From positions 1 through 38,547 of the forward strand of contig CAMMNN010000032.1 of NCBI GenBank assembly GCA_946498245.1: a stretch of 38,547 nucleotides of DNA, in the 5' to 3' direction. A program made the translations under genes and the position numbers. Shown here piece after piece: positions 24,390 to 32,342 of the stretch. This DNA is from an uncultured Clostridium sp. (lineage in GTDB: Bacteria > Bacillota > Clostridia > Lachnospirales > Lachnospiraceae). Within the stretch, counting starts at the first letter, position 1. Each line of letters begins with the position of its first letter. The notes beneath the pieces were generated by a model that did no database searches, had not been told where the DNA came from, and was given only the letters and a program-made list of their open reading frames with translations.

Positions 24390-24959
24390 TTACAAAATAA
24401 TGTCTTCCAAACTTCTCTTCGGCACGTAATGCACCTGATTTTCATCGCGGTAATACTTAACGCTGCCGTCTTCTCCTACAGGTACCATTACTACCGTTTC
24501 CTTCGGTTTTCCCAATGCCAAAACCAAATCCAGACTATAGCGGTTTTCGTCCAGCTTTAAAATCTGCGCCAGCTTTGTCCGGTCTACGCTGCCGATCATG
24601 CAGCCGCCCAAACCCTTTTCCGCCGCCCCCAGCATAATGGTCTGGGAGGCGATTCCTTCGTCCCAAAATTTATTGGCTCCCAGGGCCCGGTCGCAAATGA
24701 CTACAATATAAGCCGCCGGCCGTTCCCCTTCCTCCGGACCGTCCCAGTCCTTTAAATCCCGCGCCCATGTCAGGGTGGAAAAAACTTCCCCGCAAAGGTC
24801 TTCCTCTGTCACCAGGCGGTACTTTAACGCCTGGGAATTGGCAGTGGATCCCGTCATTCTGGCCAAATCCACCAGTTCCCTCAGGGTTTCCTCAGAAATC
24901 CGTTCCTCCTGGTAAAATCTCCGGTAAGAACGGCATTGGCAAACCAAATCCCTTAACAT
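24390..24959 (-). CDS. Nitroreductase family protein
   Basis: A 189-residue flavoprotein of the nitroreductase superfamily. Its FMN-binding start has CRSYRRFYQEERISEETLRELVDLAR and STANSQALKYRLV. The C-terminal half has the GIASQTIMLGAAEKGLGGCMIG block and ends with LVLALGKPKETV. Members reduce nitro groups, quinones or flavins with NAD(P)H; the substrate here is unknown. The ATG at 24959 is chosen because GGGAGG lies 7 bases upstream. It overlaps the end of ftsH by seven bases, so the two are co-transcribed and probably coupled. A strong hairpin follows the stop. Confidence 0.83.
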   Translation of the reverse strand: MLRDLVCQCRSYRRFYQEERISEETLRELVDLARMTGSTANSQALKYRLVTEEDLCGEVFSTLTWARDLKDWDGPEEGERPAAYIVVICDRALGANKFWDEGIASQTIMLGAAEKGLGGCMIGSVDRTKLAQILKLDENRYSLDLVLALGKPKETVVMVPVGEDGSVKYYRDENQVHYVPKRSLEDIIL

Positions 24960-26917
24960 TCCTTTTCCTCCCTGCACTCTTCTGCGTGAGGCTCTTCCTT
25001 CTCCCGGGACTGTTCTTCTCCCTGAGACGGTACATCCGCCTGAGGCTGTTCTTCCTTCTCAGCCTGCTCTTTCTGCACCTGACGGAAGATTTCCATAAAC
25101 TCTTTGCCCGTAATGGTTTCCTTCTCAATTAAAAATTCCGCAATCCGATCCATGGCTGCACGGTTTTCACTTAAAAGCCGCTTTGCCTCATCATAGGAAT
25201 CTTTTAAGATCTGCATTACTTCCTGATCGATTTCCGCTGCCGTAGCGTCTCCGCAGTTTAACACCGTCCTGCCCGTAAGGTACATATCCTCCTGGGTAGC
25301 CAATCCCATAAGGCCGAATTTCTCCGACATACCGTACTGGGTTACCATGGCCCGCGCCAGACGGGTGGCCTGTTCAATATCGTTGGCAGCTCCTGTGGTT
25401 ACGGTGTCAAATACCAGCTCTTCAGCCGCCCTTCCTGCCAGGAAGCCTACCAGCATGGCTTTGATTTCTTTCTTGGTATTAAGGTATTTTTCTTCTTCCG
25501 GAACCTGCATTACGTAGCCTAAAGCACCCATGGTACGGGGTACAATGGTGATTTTCTGCACCGGCTCCGCGTCTTTCTGCAAAGCGCTGACCAGGGCGTG
25601 GCCAACCTCGTGATAGGAAACAATCCGCCGTTCCTCTTTGCTGAGGATGCGATCCTTCTTTTCTTTTCCTACCAATACCACTTCTACTGCCTCAAAAAGA
25701 TCCTTCTGGGAAACGGCCTTTCTTCCGTTTTTTACTGCGGTAATCGCCGCCTCGTTCATCATATTGGCCAGATCCGCGCCCACTGCTCCGGAAGTAGCCA
25801 AAGCGATTTCCTCAAAGTCTACGCTTTCATCTAAAAGCACATCTTTGGAATGAACTTTCAGAATATTTACCCGGCCCTTTAAATCCGGTTTGTCTACAAT
25901 GATTCTCCTGTCGAAACGGCCCGGACGCAGAAGGGCCGGATCCAGAATCTCCGGGCGGTTGGTAGCTCCCAGCACCAGGAGTCCTTTGGAGGAATCGAAA
26001 CCGTCCATCTCAGAAAGAAGCTGATTTAAGGTCTGCTCCCTCTCGTCGTTTCCGCCGCCGAAACGGGTGTCGCGGCTCTTTCCGATGGCGTCGATCTCAT
26101 CAATAAAGATAATACAGGGAGCGGAGGCCTGAGCCTGTTTAAACAGATCCCTTACACGGGAAGCCCCCACGCCTACGAACATTTCCACAAAATCAGAACC
26201 GGATAAGGAGTAAAATGGCACCTGGGCTTCTCCGGCTACCGCCTTGGCCAGCAGCGTTTTACCGGTACCGGGAGGGCCTACTAAAAGGGCTCCTTTGGGA
26301 AGTTTTGCACCAATCTGGGTGTACTTTGCCGGATTATGCAGGAAATCTACAATCTCTTTTAAAGATTCCTTGGCTTCGTCCTCTCCGGCCACGTCTTTAA
26401 AGGTAATGCCCGTCTCCTTCTGGACGTAAACCTTGGCGTTGCTTTTGCCGACGCCCATTATGCCGCCGCCTCCCATACGGCGCATCATAAAGTTCATAAA
26501 TACTACGATAATAATAAAGGGAATCACAAAACTGATAATGGATTCCAGAATAATGCTGGAGTCCGTTTTCTGCTCCCTGATGTCTACTCCGTGATCCAGC
26601 AGACGCTCCATATTGTTGTAATCTGTCAATACGCGGACTGTGTAATACCGGATAAAGGGCGAATACTGGGACGCCTCTTTTTTCGGGTAAATGGTAATAT
26701 CGGAATTTCCTATGATAACAGCCTCTACCTCGCCGTTTTCTACCATACGGACATACTCTGTGTAGGACAATTCCTGACTGGAATTTTTCGCTACCATATC
26801 CCGCATGAATGTAATGACCATCAGCGTAATAATAGCCGCAATGACGAGAACCAGTATGGTCTGGCCATTGGGCGACATTTTATTGCCGTTTTTATCTTGG
26901 TTGTTGTTGTTCTCCAT
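24953..26917 (-). CDS. ftsH: ATP-dependent zinc metalloprotease FtsH
   Basis: A 654-residue membrane-anchored AAA+ protease that degrades damaged or regulatory membrane and cytoplasmic proteins as a hexamer. Two N-terminal membrane spans lie at about 20-38 and 122-142 around an extracytoplasmic domain. The AAA module has Walker A GPPGTGKT (214-221), Walker B FIDEID (271-276) and the arginine-finger region RPGRFDRR. The zinc-binding HEVGH is at 436-440. The C-terminal ~40 residues are an acidic, Gln/Glu/Lys-rich tail. It has its own promoter at 26968-26996. The nitroreductase gene overlaps its 3' end. Confidence 0.98.
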   Translation of the reverse strand: MENNNNQDKNGNKMSPNGQTILVLVIAAIITLMVITFMRDMVAKNSSQELSYTEYVRMVENGEVEAVIIGNSDITIYPKKEASQYSPFIRYYTVRVLTDYNNMERLLDHGVDIREQKTDSSIILESIISFVIPFIIIVVFMNFMMRRMGGGGIMGVGKSNAKVYVQKETGITFKDVAGEDEAKESLKEIVDFLHNPAKYTQIGAKLPKGALLVGPPGTGKTLLAKAVAGEAQVPFYSLSGSDFVEMFVGVGASRVRDLFKQAQASAPCIIFIDEIDAIGKSRDTRFGGGNDEREQTLNQLLSEMDGFDSSKGLLVLGATNRPEILDPALLRPGRFDRRIIVDKPDLKGRVNILKVHSKDVLLDESVDFEEIALATSGAVGADLANMMNEAAITAVKNGRKAVSQKDLFEAVEVVLVGKEKKDRILSKEERRIVSYHEVGHALVSALQKDAEPVQKITIVPRTMGALGYVMQVPEEEKYLNTKKEIKAMLVGFLAGRAAEELVFDTVTTGAANDIEQATRLARAMVTQYGMSEKFGLMGLATQEDMYLTGRTVLNCGDATAAEIDQEVMQILKDSYDEAKRLLSENRAAMDRIAEFLIEKETITGKEFMEIFRQVQKEQAEKEEQPQADVPSQGEEQSREKEEPHAEECREEKEC

Positions 26918-27241
26918 ACGTACTACTCTCCTTCTGAAAAAGCGGATTGTACCGCTTATTCTATCCCATTATAATGTTAGTCTTCCCATAAATCAAGAAA
27001 AACCCTTTCAAAAAGTATGAAAATTTCCTAAATTTTAACAATCCTTTTCCCTTCTTTTACCAGGAAACTCCGCCGCCTACAGGCGGCATATATTCATGGC
27101 TTCCCAATGCGCCCCGACTGGCTTTTGCGGGCTGCCGCACCTGCCGGCGCATAAAGGTTTATCGGGAAAAAAGCCGTTTTTTTCCGGTATCCTGCAAAAA
27201 AAGCCGGAGATAATAAGGACAGAAAAGGAGGTCAATGCTTC
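26918..27241. other. Intergenic region between ftsH and small plus-strand gene
   Basis: About 324 bases. It holds the ftsH promoter (26968-26996, minus), an AGCGG/CCGCT short palindrome at 26941-26955, a GCCGCC/GGCGGC hairpin at 27072-27087 without a good T run, and purine-rich sequence before the small gene. No further gene was seen. Confidence 0.5.
26968..26996 (-). promoter_or_regulatory. Promoter of ftsH
   Basis: On the minus strand TTGATT (26991-26996), a 17-bp spacer and TATAAT (26968-26973). The predicted leader before the ftsH ATG is about 45 bases. Confidence 0.8.
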
Positions 27242-27433
27242 ATGAAAAAAACAACAAATAAGCCCGTTGACTATCGGGAACATAAAGATTACGGCGACGT
27301 ACAGATCTGTTCCGCTACGGACTGTACCGGCCTCATTCCCTCTCTGCCGGAATCAGAAGATCAGATCGAAGCGTATGAGGAATTGTATCCCTTTTTAGCC
27401 AAGGCCCAGGATGAATCGCAGCCGCCGGTCTAG
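27242..27433 (+). CDS. Small acidic protein of unknown function
   Basis: A 63-residue protein, basic at the start (KKTTNKP) then acidic, with YREHKDYGDVQICSATDCTGL and ESEDQIEAYEELYPFLAKA. It has two cysteines, CSATDC, and no signal or membrane segment. AAGGAGG lies about 11 bases before the ATG, a good site, which supports translation. I recognise no named family. A GC-rich hairpin (27421-27441) overlaps the stop codon and may terminate the transcript, though the T run is short. Confidence 0.55.
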   Translation: MKKTTNKPVDYREHKDYGDVQICSATDCTGLIPSLPESEDQIEAYEELYPFLAKAQDESQPPV

Positions 27434-27445
27434 CCGGCGGCCTTT
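27421..27445 (+). terminator. Possible terminator overlapping small-gene stop
   Basis: GCCGCCGG at 27421-27428 and CCGGCGGC at 27434-27441 pair perfectly over a five-base loop containing the stop codon, followed by CTTTGCC. The poor T run makes termination uncertain. Confidence 0.45.
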
Positions 27446-27484
27446 GCCGCAGAGCCATTTATCCTGGAGTCCTATTTCGTTTTA

Positions 27485-27853
27485 TCAATCTGATGTGACT
27501 GCCAAACAGTCACTTCTCTGCCGACTATCTTTATACATAAAGCATTCTGTATCATGAGAATAGATCACGCCGATGGATTGCAGGTAAGCATACATGGTAA
27601 TGGTACCGATAAATTTCATTCCTCTTTTTTTCATATCCTTAGATATTTCATCTGAAAGCGCTGAACTGGTTTTCCCTGTCTCATAAATGATGCTTCCGTC
27701 TGTAAAGTGCCAAATATAATTTGAAAAAGTCCCCCACTCTTTTTGAATATCCCTAAAAATCTTTATATTATGAATTGCCGCCTCAATCTTTTTCCGATTG
27801 CGTATCATATTGGGATTGTTCCTATTGCACCATTTACATCTTATTTTTTCCAT
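27485..27853 (-). pseudogene. tag: Internally deleted DNA-3-methyladenine glycosylase I
   Basis: A 122-codon open frame. It starts like Tag (EKIRCKWCN), then jumps directly to the family's second half: NMIRNRKKIEAAIHNIKIF, FSNYIWHF, KRGMKFIGTITMYAYLQSIG and SHDTECF. Tag is normally about 185-195 residues. The missing segment corresponds roughly to E. coli residues 7-84, which holds His17 of the zinc site and catalytic Glu38. The flanking reading frame is kept, so this is a clean in-frame deletion. The product should be inactive as a glycosylase. AGGAG stands five bases before the ATG. It follows the flavoenzyme gene by about 20 bases. Confidence 0.75.
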
Positions 27854-27872
27854 CATATCTCCTTTTCAGCGG

Positions 27873-28871
27873 TTATTTTACCATGGCCCGTCTGGCCCAA
27901 TCCGGATCTCTTAGAAGCGTTCTTCCCACCCCAATAAGATCCGCTTTTTCCTCTTTTAACAGCCGTTCTGCGGTTTCTGCATTTCGGATTCCCCCTGTAA
28001 GTATTACCGGAATTGCTACCTTGCGTTTTATCCGGGCTGACATTTCTGAAAAATATCCTTCATCATGATTTCCGGCAATGGTATATCCATTCATGCCTCC
28101 TGAAATGTCCAGTATATCAACGCCATACTTCTCCAGTAGGATGGCGGCTTTCTCACTGTCTTCTATGGTTGTTCCTCCCTGTATGTAATCGCTCCCGCCC
28201 AATCTTAACGCTATGATGTAATCCTCGCCTGCCTCTTCTCTTACTGCTTTAATGATTTGGCTGTGGAGTCTCAATCTTCCTTCCAGCGTACTTCCCGTAT
28301 ATTCGTCCGTCCTTTTATTTGTCAGCGGAGAATAAAATTGATTCAGCAGATACCCGTGAGCCGAATGGATTTCTACTCCGTCAAATCCTGCCTTCTTTAC
28401 TCTTACTGCCGCCAGGACAAAGTCTTCTATTACCTTATCTATCTGCGCTAAACTCATGGCGTCCGGCAGTTCTCCATTCCGGCTTGTTGCTCCCTCGTTT
28501 AACACCGCGCTGGCGCTTATGGTTTTCATTCCTGTCATTTTCATGCTTGCGGCGCTTCCTGCATGGCTGATTTGCGCAATTGCTTTCGTTCCGTTTCTAT
28601 GTATCGTCTGAGCAAGGCGGCTTAATCCCTCTATGTCACTGTCTCTGGAACAGGATAACTGCCCGGGTCCGGCCATTCCCTGCCTATTGACATAACTGTG
28701 TTCCGTTATGATTAAACCAATATATCCTCCCTGGGATTTTTCCCCATAATAATCCAGCAGTTTCTGGTTTACATAGCCGTCCGGCGTGCTGGACGTGGCC
28801 ATAGGAGGCATTACAAGCCTGTTCTTCAGTTCCAGATTTTTTATTTTTAATGATTCCTTTAGTCCTTTCAT
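27873..28871 (-). CDS. NADH:flavin oxidoreductase, Old Yellow Enzyme family (short form)
   Basis: A 332-residue FMN TIM-barrel enzyme without the C-terminal pyridine-nucleotide domains. Family blocks are KNRLVMPPMATSS near the start, IAQISHAGSAAS, the KKAGFDGVEIHSAHGYLLNQ active-site strand, SPLTNKRTDEY, and VILTGGIRN with LIGVGRTLLRDPDW at the end. Such enzymes reduce activated C=C bonds; the substrate is unknown. The ATG at 28871 has GGAGG six bases upstream. A strong hairpin (28893-28920) separates it from the upstream 638-residue reductase, so it may be partly uncoupled from it. Confidence 0.86.
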   Translation of the reverse strand: MKGLKESLKIKNLELKNRLVMPPMATSSTPDGYVNQKLLDYYGEKSQGGYIGLIITEHSYVNRQGMAGPGQLSCSRDSDIEGLSRLAQTIHRNGTKAIAQISHAGSAASMKMTGMKTISASAVLNEGATSRNGELPDAMSLAQIDKVIEDFVLAAVRVKKAGFDGVEIHSAHGYLLNQFYSPLTNKRTDEYTGSTLEGRLRLHSQIIKAVREEAGEDYIIALRLGGSDYIQGGTTIEDSEKAAILLEKYGVDILDISGGMNGYTIAGNHDEGYFSEMSARIKRKVAIPVILTGGIRNAETAERLLKEEKADLIGVGRTLLRDPDWARRAMVK

Positions 28872-28885
28872 ATACAACCTCCATT

Positions 28886-28926
28886 AAAAACTACCGGAAA
28901 GGAGAAAACTCCCTTCCGGTAATTTT
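28886..28926 (-). terminator. Bidirectional-looking terminator between the two flavoenzyme genes
   Basis: ACCGGAAAGGAG at 28893-28904 and CTCCCTTCCGGT at 28909-28920 form a 12-bp stem with one imperfect position, a G-T wobble on the minus strand. T runs follow on both strands: AGTTTTTAA minus and AATTTTTTG plus. Confidence 0.85.
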
Positions 28927-28950
28927 TTGTCTCATATCTTTTCTAACTGA

Positions 28951-30867
28951 TTAAATGCTTCTGCCTAACTCGTCTCCCTGGAATATTGCTTTTCCGGCCA
29001 AACCAACCTTCTCAGCGTCGCCTATGACTTTTACGTCAAAGCCCATTTCCTTTAATTTATGGCTTAATGGATCTGCCGGTCTGGATCCTACAGAAAGAAC
29101 TACTGTATCATAGGGGATTTCTTCGTTGACTTTTCCGCTGACTACTACGGTATTCTCTTTAATCTCTTTTACCGCAGTACCCGTGCAGATCCGCACTTTG
29201 TTTTTCTCTAGGTCTGCCATAAGTCCCCAGCGCGGAACAACTACCTCGTCCATGGCTATATCCGGAAGCATTTCTACCAAGGTTACGTTTTTCAGATTGG
29301 AGGCCAGATGGTTTGCCGTTTCAGCCCCCACACAGCCTCCGCCGATTACGACGATATTGGAGCCGGTATTGGCTTTCCCGGACAGTACGTCGTGAGCAGT
29401 CACAACATTCTTTTGGCTGATTCCCGGAATCGGCGGTATAATAGGCTCTGCTCCTGTGGCGATTACCACAACGTCCGGATTTTCCTTCTTTACCAGGTCT
29501 TCTGTCACTTCCGTATTAAACTCTACCGGCACATTCCGTTTTCTTAGCTGGTTCATTTGCCATACGATAAAGGAAGTAATTTCGCCTTTTCCTGCCGGTA
29601 CTGCCCCTAATCTGAACTGGCCGCCTGCCATGCTGTTCTTTTCGTATACTGTTACATTGTGTCCGCAGTCTGCGGCAGAAATCGCTGCTTGCAGTCCTCC
29701 CGGCCCTGCGCCTACCACCATAACCTTTTTTGGGTGTTCCGCCTTGTGGACTTCTATCTCGCTTTCATGGCCTAAACTGGGATTTAAAATACATTCTCCC
29801 GGCACATTGTTTAACAGATTGCCGATACAGCCGTGATGGCAGCCAATACAGGTTCTAATATCATCAAAGCAGCCATTCTTTGCCTTGTTAGGCGTCTCCG
29901 GATCGGCTAATGACTGGCGGCCAAATGAAATCAGATCCGCTTTCCCACTTGCCAAAACCGTGTCCGCAATCCTCAAATCATTGTACCGGCCTACGGAAAT
30001 TACCGGAAGACTGGTGATTTCCTTTACCTCTTTTGCCAGATCCGCAATCCATGCATGACCGCAGTACATAGACGGAATTACTGTGTCAAAGGAACGGTAA
30101 ACTCCGGCCGTAACGTGAATATAACTGATTCCGGCGCTTTCCAGATAGCGGACAATGGTTTTGGTATCTTCGATATTCCTTCCGCCTGTCACATACTCGT
30201 CGCCTGAGATACGGTATCCTACGATAAAATCATTGCCGCATTTTTCTCTGATGTCTTTTGCAATCTCCAAAGCAAATTTCATTCTGTTTTGAAGGGGACC
30301 GCCGTACTCGTCCGTTCTTTTATTGGAATACGGAGACATAAACTGTGCAATGAGATAACCGTGTGCTCCGTGTATCTCGATGCCGTCAAAGCCTGCCTCT
30401 TTGGCCCGTCTCGCGCAGTCACCGTACTGAGAAATCGTTTCCTTAATCTCTTCAATTGTCATTTCATGGGGCATATCAGGACTGAACGGACATGGAATGG
30501 CGCTGGGAGCCCATGGATCCTGGCCAATTACAGCCTTACTGGTCTGGCGTCCGGCATGGTAAATCTGAGCGATAATCACGGTACCGTATTTGTGAATACG
30601 TTCTGTAAATTTCTTAAACCCTTCTATCTGTCCGTCATTCCACAAACCCGGAAGATATTTAAATCCTTTTCCTCCTGGAGTGACTGCAAAATCCTCTGTA
30701 ATAATCATGCCGAAGCCGCCCTTTGCCTTGGCTTCATGGTATGCCGCAAATCGTTCTGTACAGGTTCCGTCCTCGTTGCAGTAATTCATAACCATAGCCG
30801 GAACTACGGTACGGTTCTTTAATTTTTTCCCGTTTATTTCAAATTCGCTAAATAAATATTCTAACAT
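28951..30867 (-). CDS. Fe-S flavoenzyme, 2-enoate/2,4-dienoyl-CoA reductase type
   Basis: A 638-residue three-part enzyme. The N-terminal OYE barrel (about 1-330) contains KNRTVVPAMVMNYC, AGFDGIEIHGAHGYLIAQF and SNKRTDEYGG. A [4Fe-4S] motif follows with Cys340, Cys343, Cys347 and Cys359 (CIGCHHGCIG...GEC). The C-terminal part binds FAD (VVGAGPGGLQAA, about 385-396) and NAD(P)H (IGGGCVGAETA, about 508-518). This is the layout of 2-enoate reductase, FadH and BaiCD/BaiH. These reduce unsaturated acids, CoA esters or bile-acid/steroid intermediates; substrate cannot be told from sequence. The ATG at 30867 is preferred because GGAGG lies five bases upstream. Its promoter overlaps TetR-type dyads. 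Confidence 0.9.
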   Translation of the reverse strand: MLEYLFSEFEINGKKLKNRTVVPAMVMNYCNEDGTCTERFAAYHEAKAKGGFGMIITEDFAVTPGGKGFKYLPGLWNDGQIEGFKKFTERIHKYGTVIIAQIYHAGRQTSKAVIGQDPWAPSAIPCPFSPDMPHEMTIEEIKETISQYGDCARRAKEAGFDGIEIHGAHGYLIAQFMSPYSNKRTDEYGGPLQNRMKFALEIAKDIREKCGNDFIVGYRISGDEYVTGGRNIEDTKTIVRYLESAGISYIHVTAGVYRSFDTVIPSMYCGHAWIADLAKEVKEITSLPVISVGRYNDLRIADTVLASGKADLISFGRQSLADPETPNKAKNGCFDDIRTCIGCHHGCIGNLLNNVPGECILNPSLGHESEIEVHKAEHPKKVMVVGAGPGGLQAAISAADCGHNVTVYEKNSMAGGQFRLGAVPAGKGEITSFIVWQMNQLRKRNVPVEFNTEVTEDLVKKENPDVVVIATGAEPIIPPIPGISQKNVVTAHDVLSGKANTGSNIVVIGGGCVGAETANHLASNLKNVTLVEMLPDIAMDEVVVPRWGLMADLEKNKVRICTGTAVKEIKENTVVVSGKVNEEIPYDTVVLSVGSRPADPLSHKLKEMGFDVKVIGDAEKVGLAGKAIFQGDELGRSI

Positions 30868-30938
30868 ATTTTCCTCCACTTTTGGCATTTCCTCAGGTTA
30901 CTCTGTGCATAAGGATCCGGTTCCTTTACTCTGATAAA

Positions 30939-30967
30939 AATATAACACATATTGACCCATTAGTCAA
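30939..30967 (-). promoter_or_regulatory. Promoter of Fe-S flavoenzyme gene
   Basis: On the minus strand TTGACT (30962-30967), a 17-bp spacer and TATATT (30939-30944). The -35 lies inside the left dyad, so a bound repressor would block it. Confidence 0.82.
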
Positions 30968-30986
30968 TAGTGACTTTTAGGTCAAT
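30951..30986. promoter_or_regulatory. Double TetR-type operator
   Basis: Two dyads are adjacent: TTGACCCATTAGTCAA at 30952-30967 and TGACTTTTAGGTCA at 30971-30984, centres 18 bp apart. Together they form a 36-bp imperfect inverted repeat (ATTGACC at one end, GGTCAAT at the other; 13 of 16 positions match). They lie between the TetR gene and the reductase gene and cover the reductase -35. Confidence 0.72.
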
Positions 30987-31004
30987 CATTTACTTTTATG
31001 TGTA

Positions 31005-31033
31005 TTTACAATCTTCTTTATTTGCTATATAAT
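31005..31033 (+). promoter_or_regulatory. Promoter of tetR-type gene
   Basis: TTTACA (31005-31010), a 17-bp spacer and TATAAT (31028-31033). The operator lies 20-50 bp upstream of the -35, so autoregulation would be weaker than control of the divergent gene. Confidence 0.8.
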
Positions 31034-31058
31034 CTAAAAAAAACTATGAGGATTGAAT

Positions 31059-31661
31059 ATGGCTATATCAACAGAAAAAAGCAAGCAAATACAAGACCTG
31101 AGACGTACTCAAATACTCAATGCCGCTGTCGAATTGTTTGACCAGCAGGGATATTCCAATACAAAAATCAGTGATATTTCTGCTAAGGCTGGAATCAGCA
31201 AGGGTCTTGTGTACCATTATTTTAGTTCAAAAGAAGAAATTCTTTTTGCCCTGCAGGATCTTTTGAAACAGTGCGTCGACGAATGCGCCGCCATTGTACC
31301 AGCTATAAAAGGCATCGAAACCTTTGGCCTGCGGTTGCTGTCCTTCCCTTATTATGAAGAAGTTCCGCCTTTAAGAGTGTATTTTGGGGCCATTGTCAAA
31401 AATGAAATTAATATGGATGATAAAGAAAATCCTATTCGGGAAGATTATGGAAGAACCTATTTTGGCGATCTCTTTAAAAGGGCTCAGGAGGAAGGGGACG
31501 TCATAGAAGGGGATCCCCGTTCCTTTGGGGATATTTACTGGAAATACCTTCTTGGTTCCCTTTCCCTTTTCTGTCAGAAAAAGCAAATCACAGAAAATCA
31601 TCCGGATATAGATTCTGTTTTGAATTTATTTAGGAAAAAAAAGGAAGGCAGCGGCTCATAG
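31059..31661 (+). CDS. TetR/AcrR family transcriptional regulator
   Basis: A 200-residue regulator. The N-terminal HTH (about 15-65) has RRTQILNAAVELFDQQGY and the recognition segment ISDISAKAGISKGLVYHYFSSKEEIL. The C-terminal ligand-binding domain is helical and family-variable. It is divergent from the Fe-S flavoenzyme gene, with a shared 190-bp intergenic region containing two dyads over the reductase promoter. It is therefore probably a repressor released by a reductase substrate or related small molecule. The ATG at 31059 is supported by GAGG seven bases upstream; a TTG two codons earlier is less likely. A short GGCTC/GAGCC hairpin overlaps the stop. Confidence 0.9.
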   Translation: MAISTEKSKQIQDLRRTQILNAAVELFDQQGYSNTKISDISAKAGISKGLVYHYFSSKEEILFALQDLLKQCVDECAAIVPAIKGIETFGLRLLSFPYYEEVPPLRVYFGAIVKNEINMDDKENPIREDYGRTYFGDLFKRAQEEGDVIEGDPRSFGDIYWKYLLGSLSLFCQKKQITENHPDIDSVLNLFRKKKEGSGS

Positions 31662-31687
31662 AGCCTTTGCCCCCTCCTTTTCGGGTG

Positions 31688-32218
31688 TCATTTTTTCATT
31701 TTTATAAGAGTCACAATCCCGGCGGCGGCAGCCAGGATCCCCAGCCCCACTATGAACCAGCAGAAACCGGTGTTAATCTTTCCCGCTATGAAAACCGACG
31801 TTGGACCGTCCGCCCCGCCCACTAAAGAAATAACGAAGCTCTCTCTCCAATAAAGGTACAGCCCCACTCCTGCAAGGAAAATTCCGCCTGCCGCCAAAAG
31901 GCTTGCCAGCACCACTTTCTTCAGAGTTCTTCCCTTTTCTTTCCTGGACAGATAAAACGTATCGGATAACATTCCGTCCGCCTCCTTTCTGGATACAGAG
32001 CCCTCGGCTACCCGTTCTCCTTTCATGATCTCCACAATACTGACACCCAGGGCATCTGCCAGAGGTTCTATGGTGTTGATGTCCGGCAAGCCCACGCCCC
32101 TCTCCCAGCGGCTTACAGCCTTATCCGTTACCTGAAGCTTTTTTGCCAGCTCAGCCTGGGTCATATTTTTCTCTTTTCTCAGAGCGGAGATAAATTCTCC
32201 CACTTTTTTTGCGTCCAT
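31688..32218 (-). CDS. XRE-family HTH protein with two membrane segments and GGADGPTS motif
   Basis: A 176-residue protein. Residues 5-62 are an XRE/Cro-type HTH (LRKEKNMTQAELAKKLQVTD, AVSRWERGVGLPD). A linker leads to membrane span 1 (about 101-124), a loop with GGADGPTSVFIAGK (134-147), and span 2 (about 151-171), ending KMKK. The GGADGPT loop resembles the conserved ion-site segment of Na+-translocating decarboxylase beta subunits (OadB/GcdB). Finding it next to a DNA-binding domain suggests a membrane-bound regulator, but the function is unknown. It has its own promoter at 32240-32268 and AGGAGG before the ATG at 32218. Confidence 0.85.
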   Translation of the reverse strand: MDAKKVGEFISALRKEKNMTQAELAKKLQVTDKAVSRWERGVGLPDINTIEPLADALGVSIVEIMKGERVAEGSVSRKEADGMLSDTFYLSRKEKGRTLKKVVLASLLAAGGIFLAGVGLYLYWRESFVISLVGGADGPTSVFIAGKINTGFCWFIVGLGILAAAAGIVTLIKMKK

Positions 32219-32239
32219 TTGTCATTCCTCCTGGAAGTA

Positions 32240-32268
32240 ATCATATCTCACGCTCACTCAGAAAGCAA
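32240..32268 (-). promoter_or_regulatory. Promoter of HTH-membrane protein gene
   Basis: On the minus strand TTGCTT (32263-32268), a 17-bp spacer and TATGAT (32240-32245). The leader before the ATG at 32218 is about 15 bases. Confidence 0.7.
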
Positions 32269-32283
32269 CCGATTCTCCGTTTA

Positions 32284-32317
32284 GGCAAAGGAAAACGGCC
32301 CTCGACGGGCCGTTTCC
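32284..32317 (-). terminator. Intrinsic terminator of infB-ribF operon
   Basis: GGAAAACGGCCC at 32290-32301 pairs with GGGCCGTTTCC at 32307-32317 with one bulged A. On the minus strand a short TTTGCC follows. It lies 26 bases after the ribF stop. Confidence 0.75.
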
Positions 32318-32342
32318 TTCTCTGCTTATTCCTTAAAACTGT

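Noticed and set aside
27077-27283. 68-codon minus-strand frame opposite the small acidic gene
   Set aside because: The plus-strand gene has a strong ribosome site; this frame has none and no family likeness.
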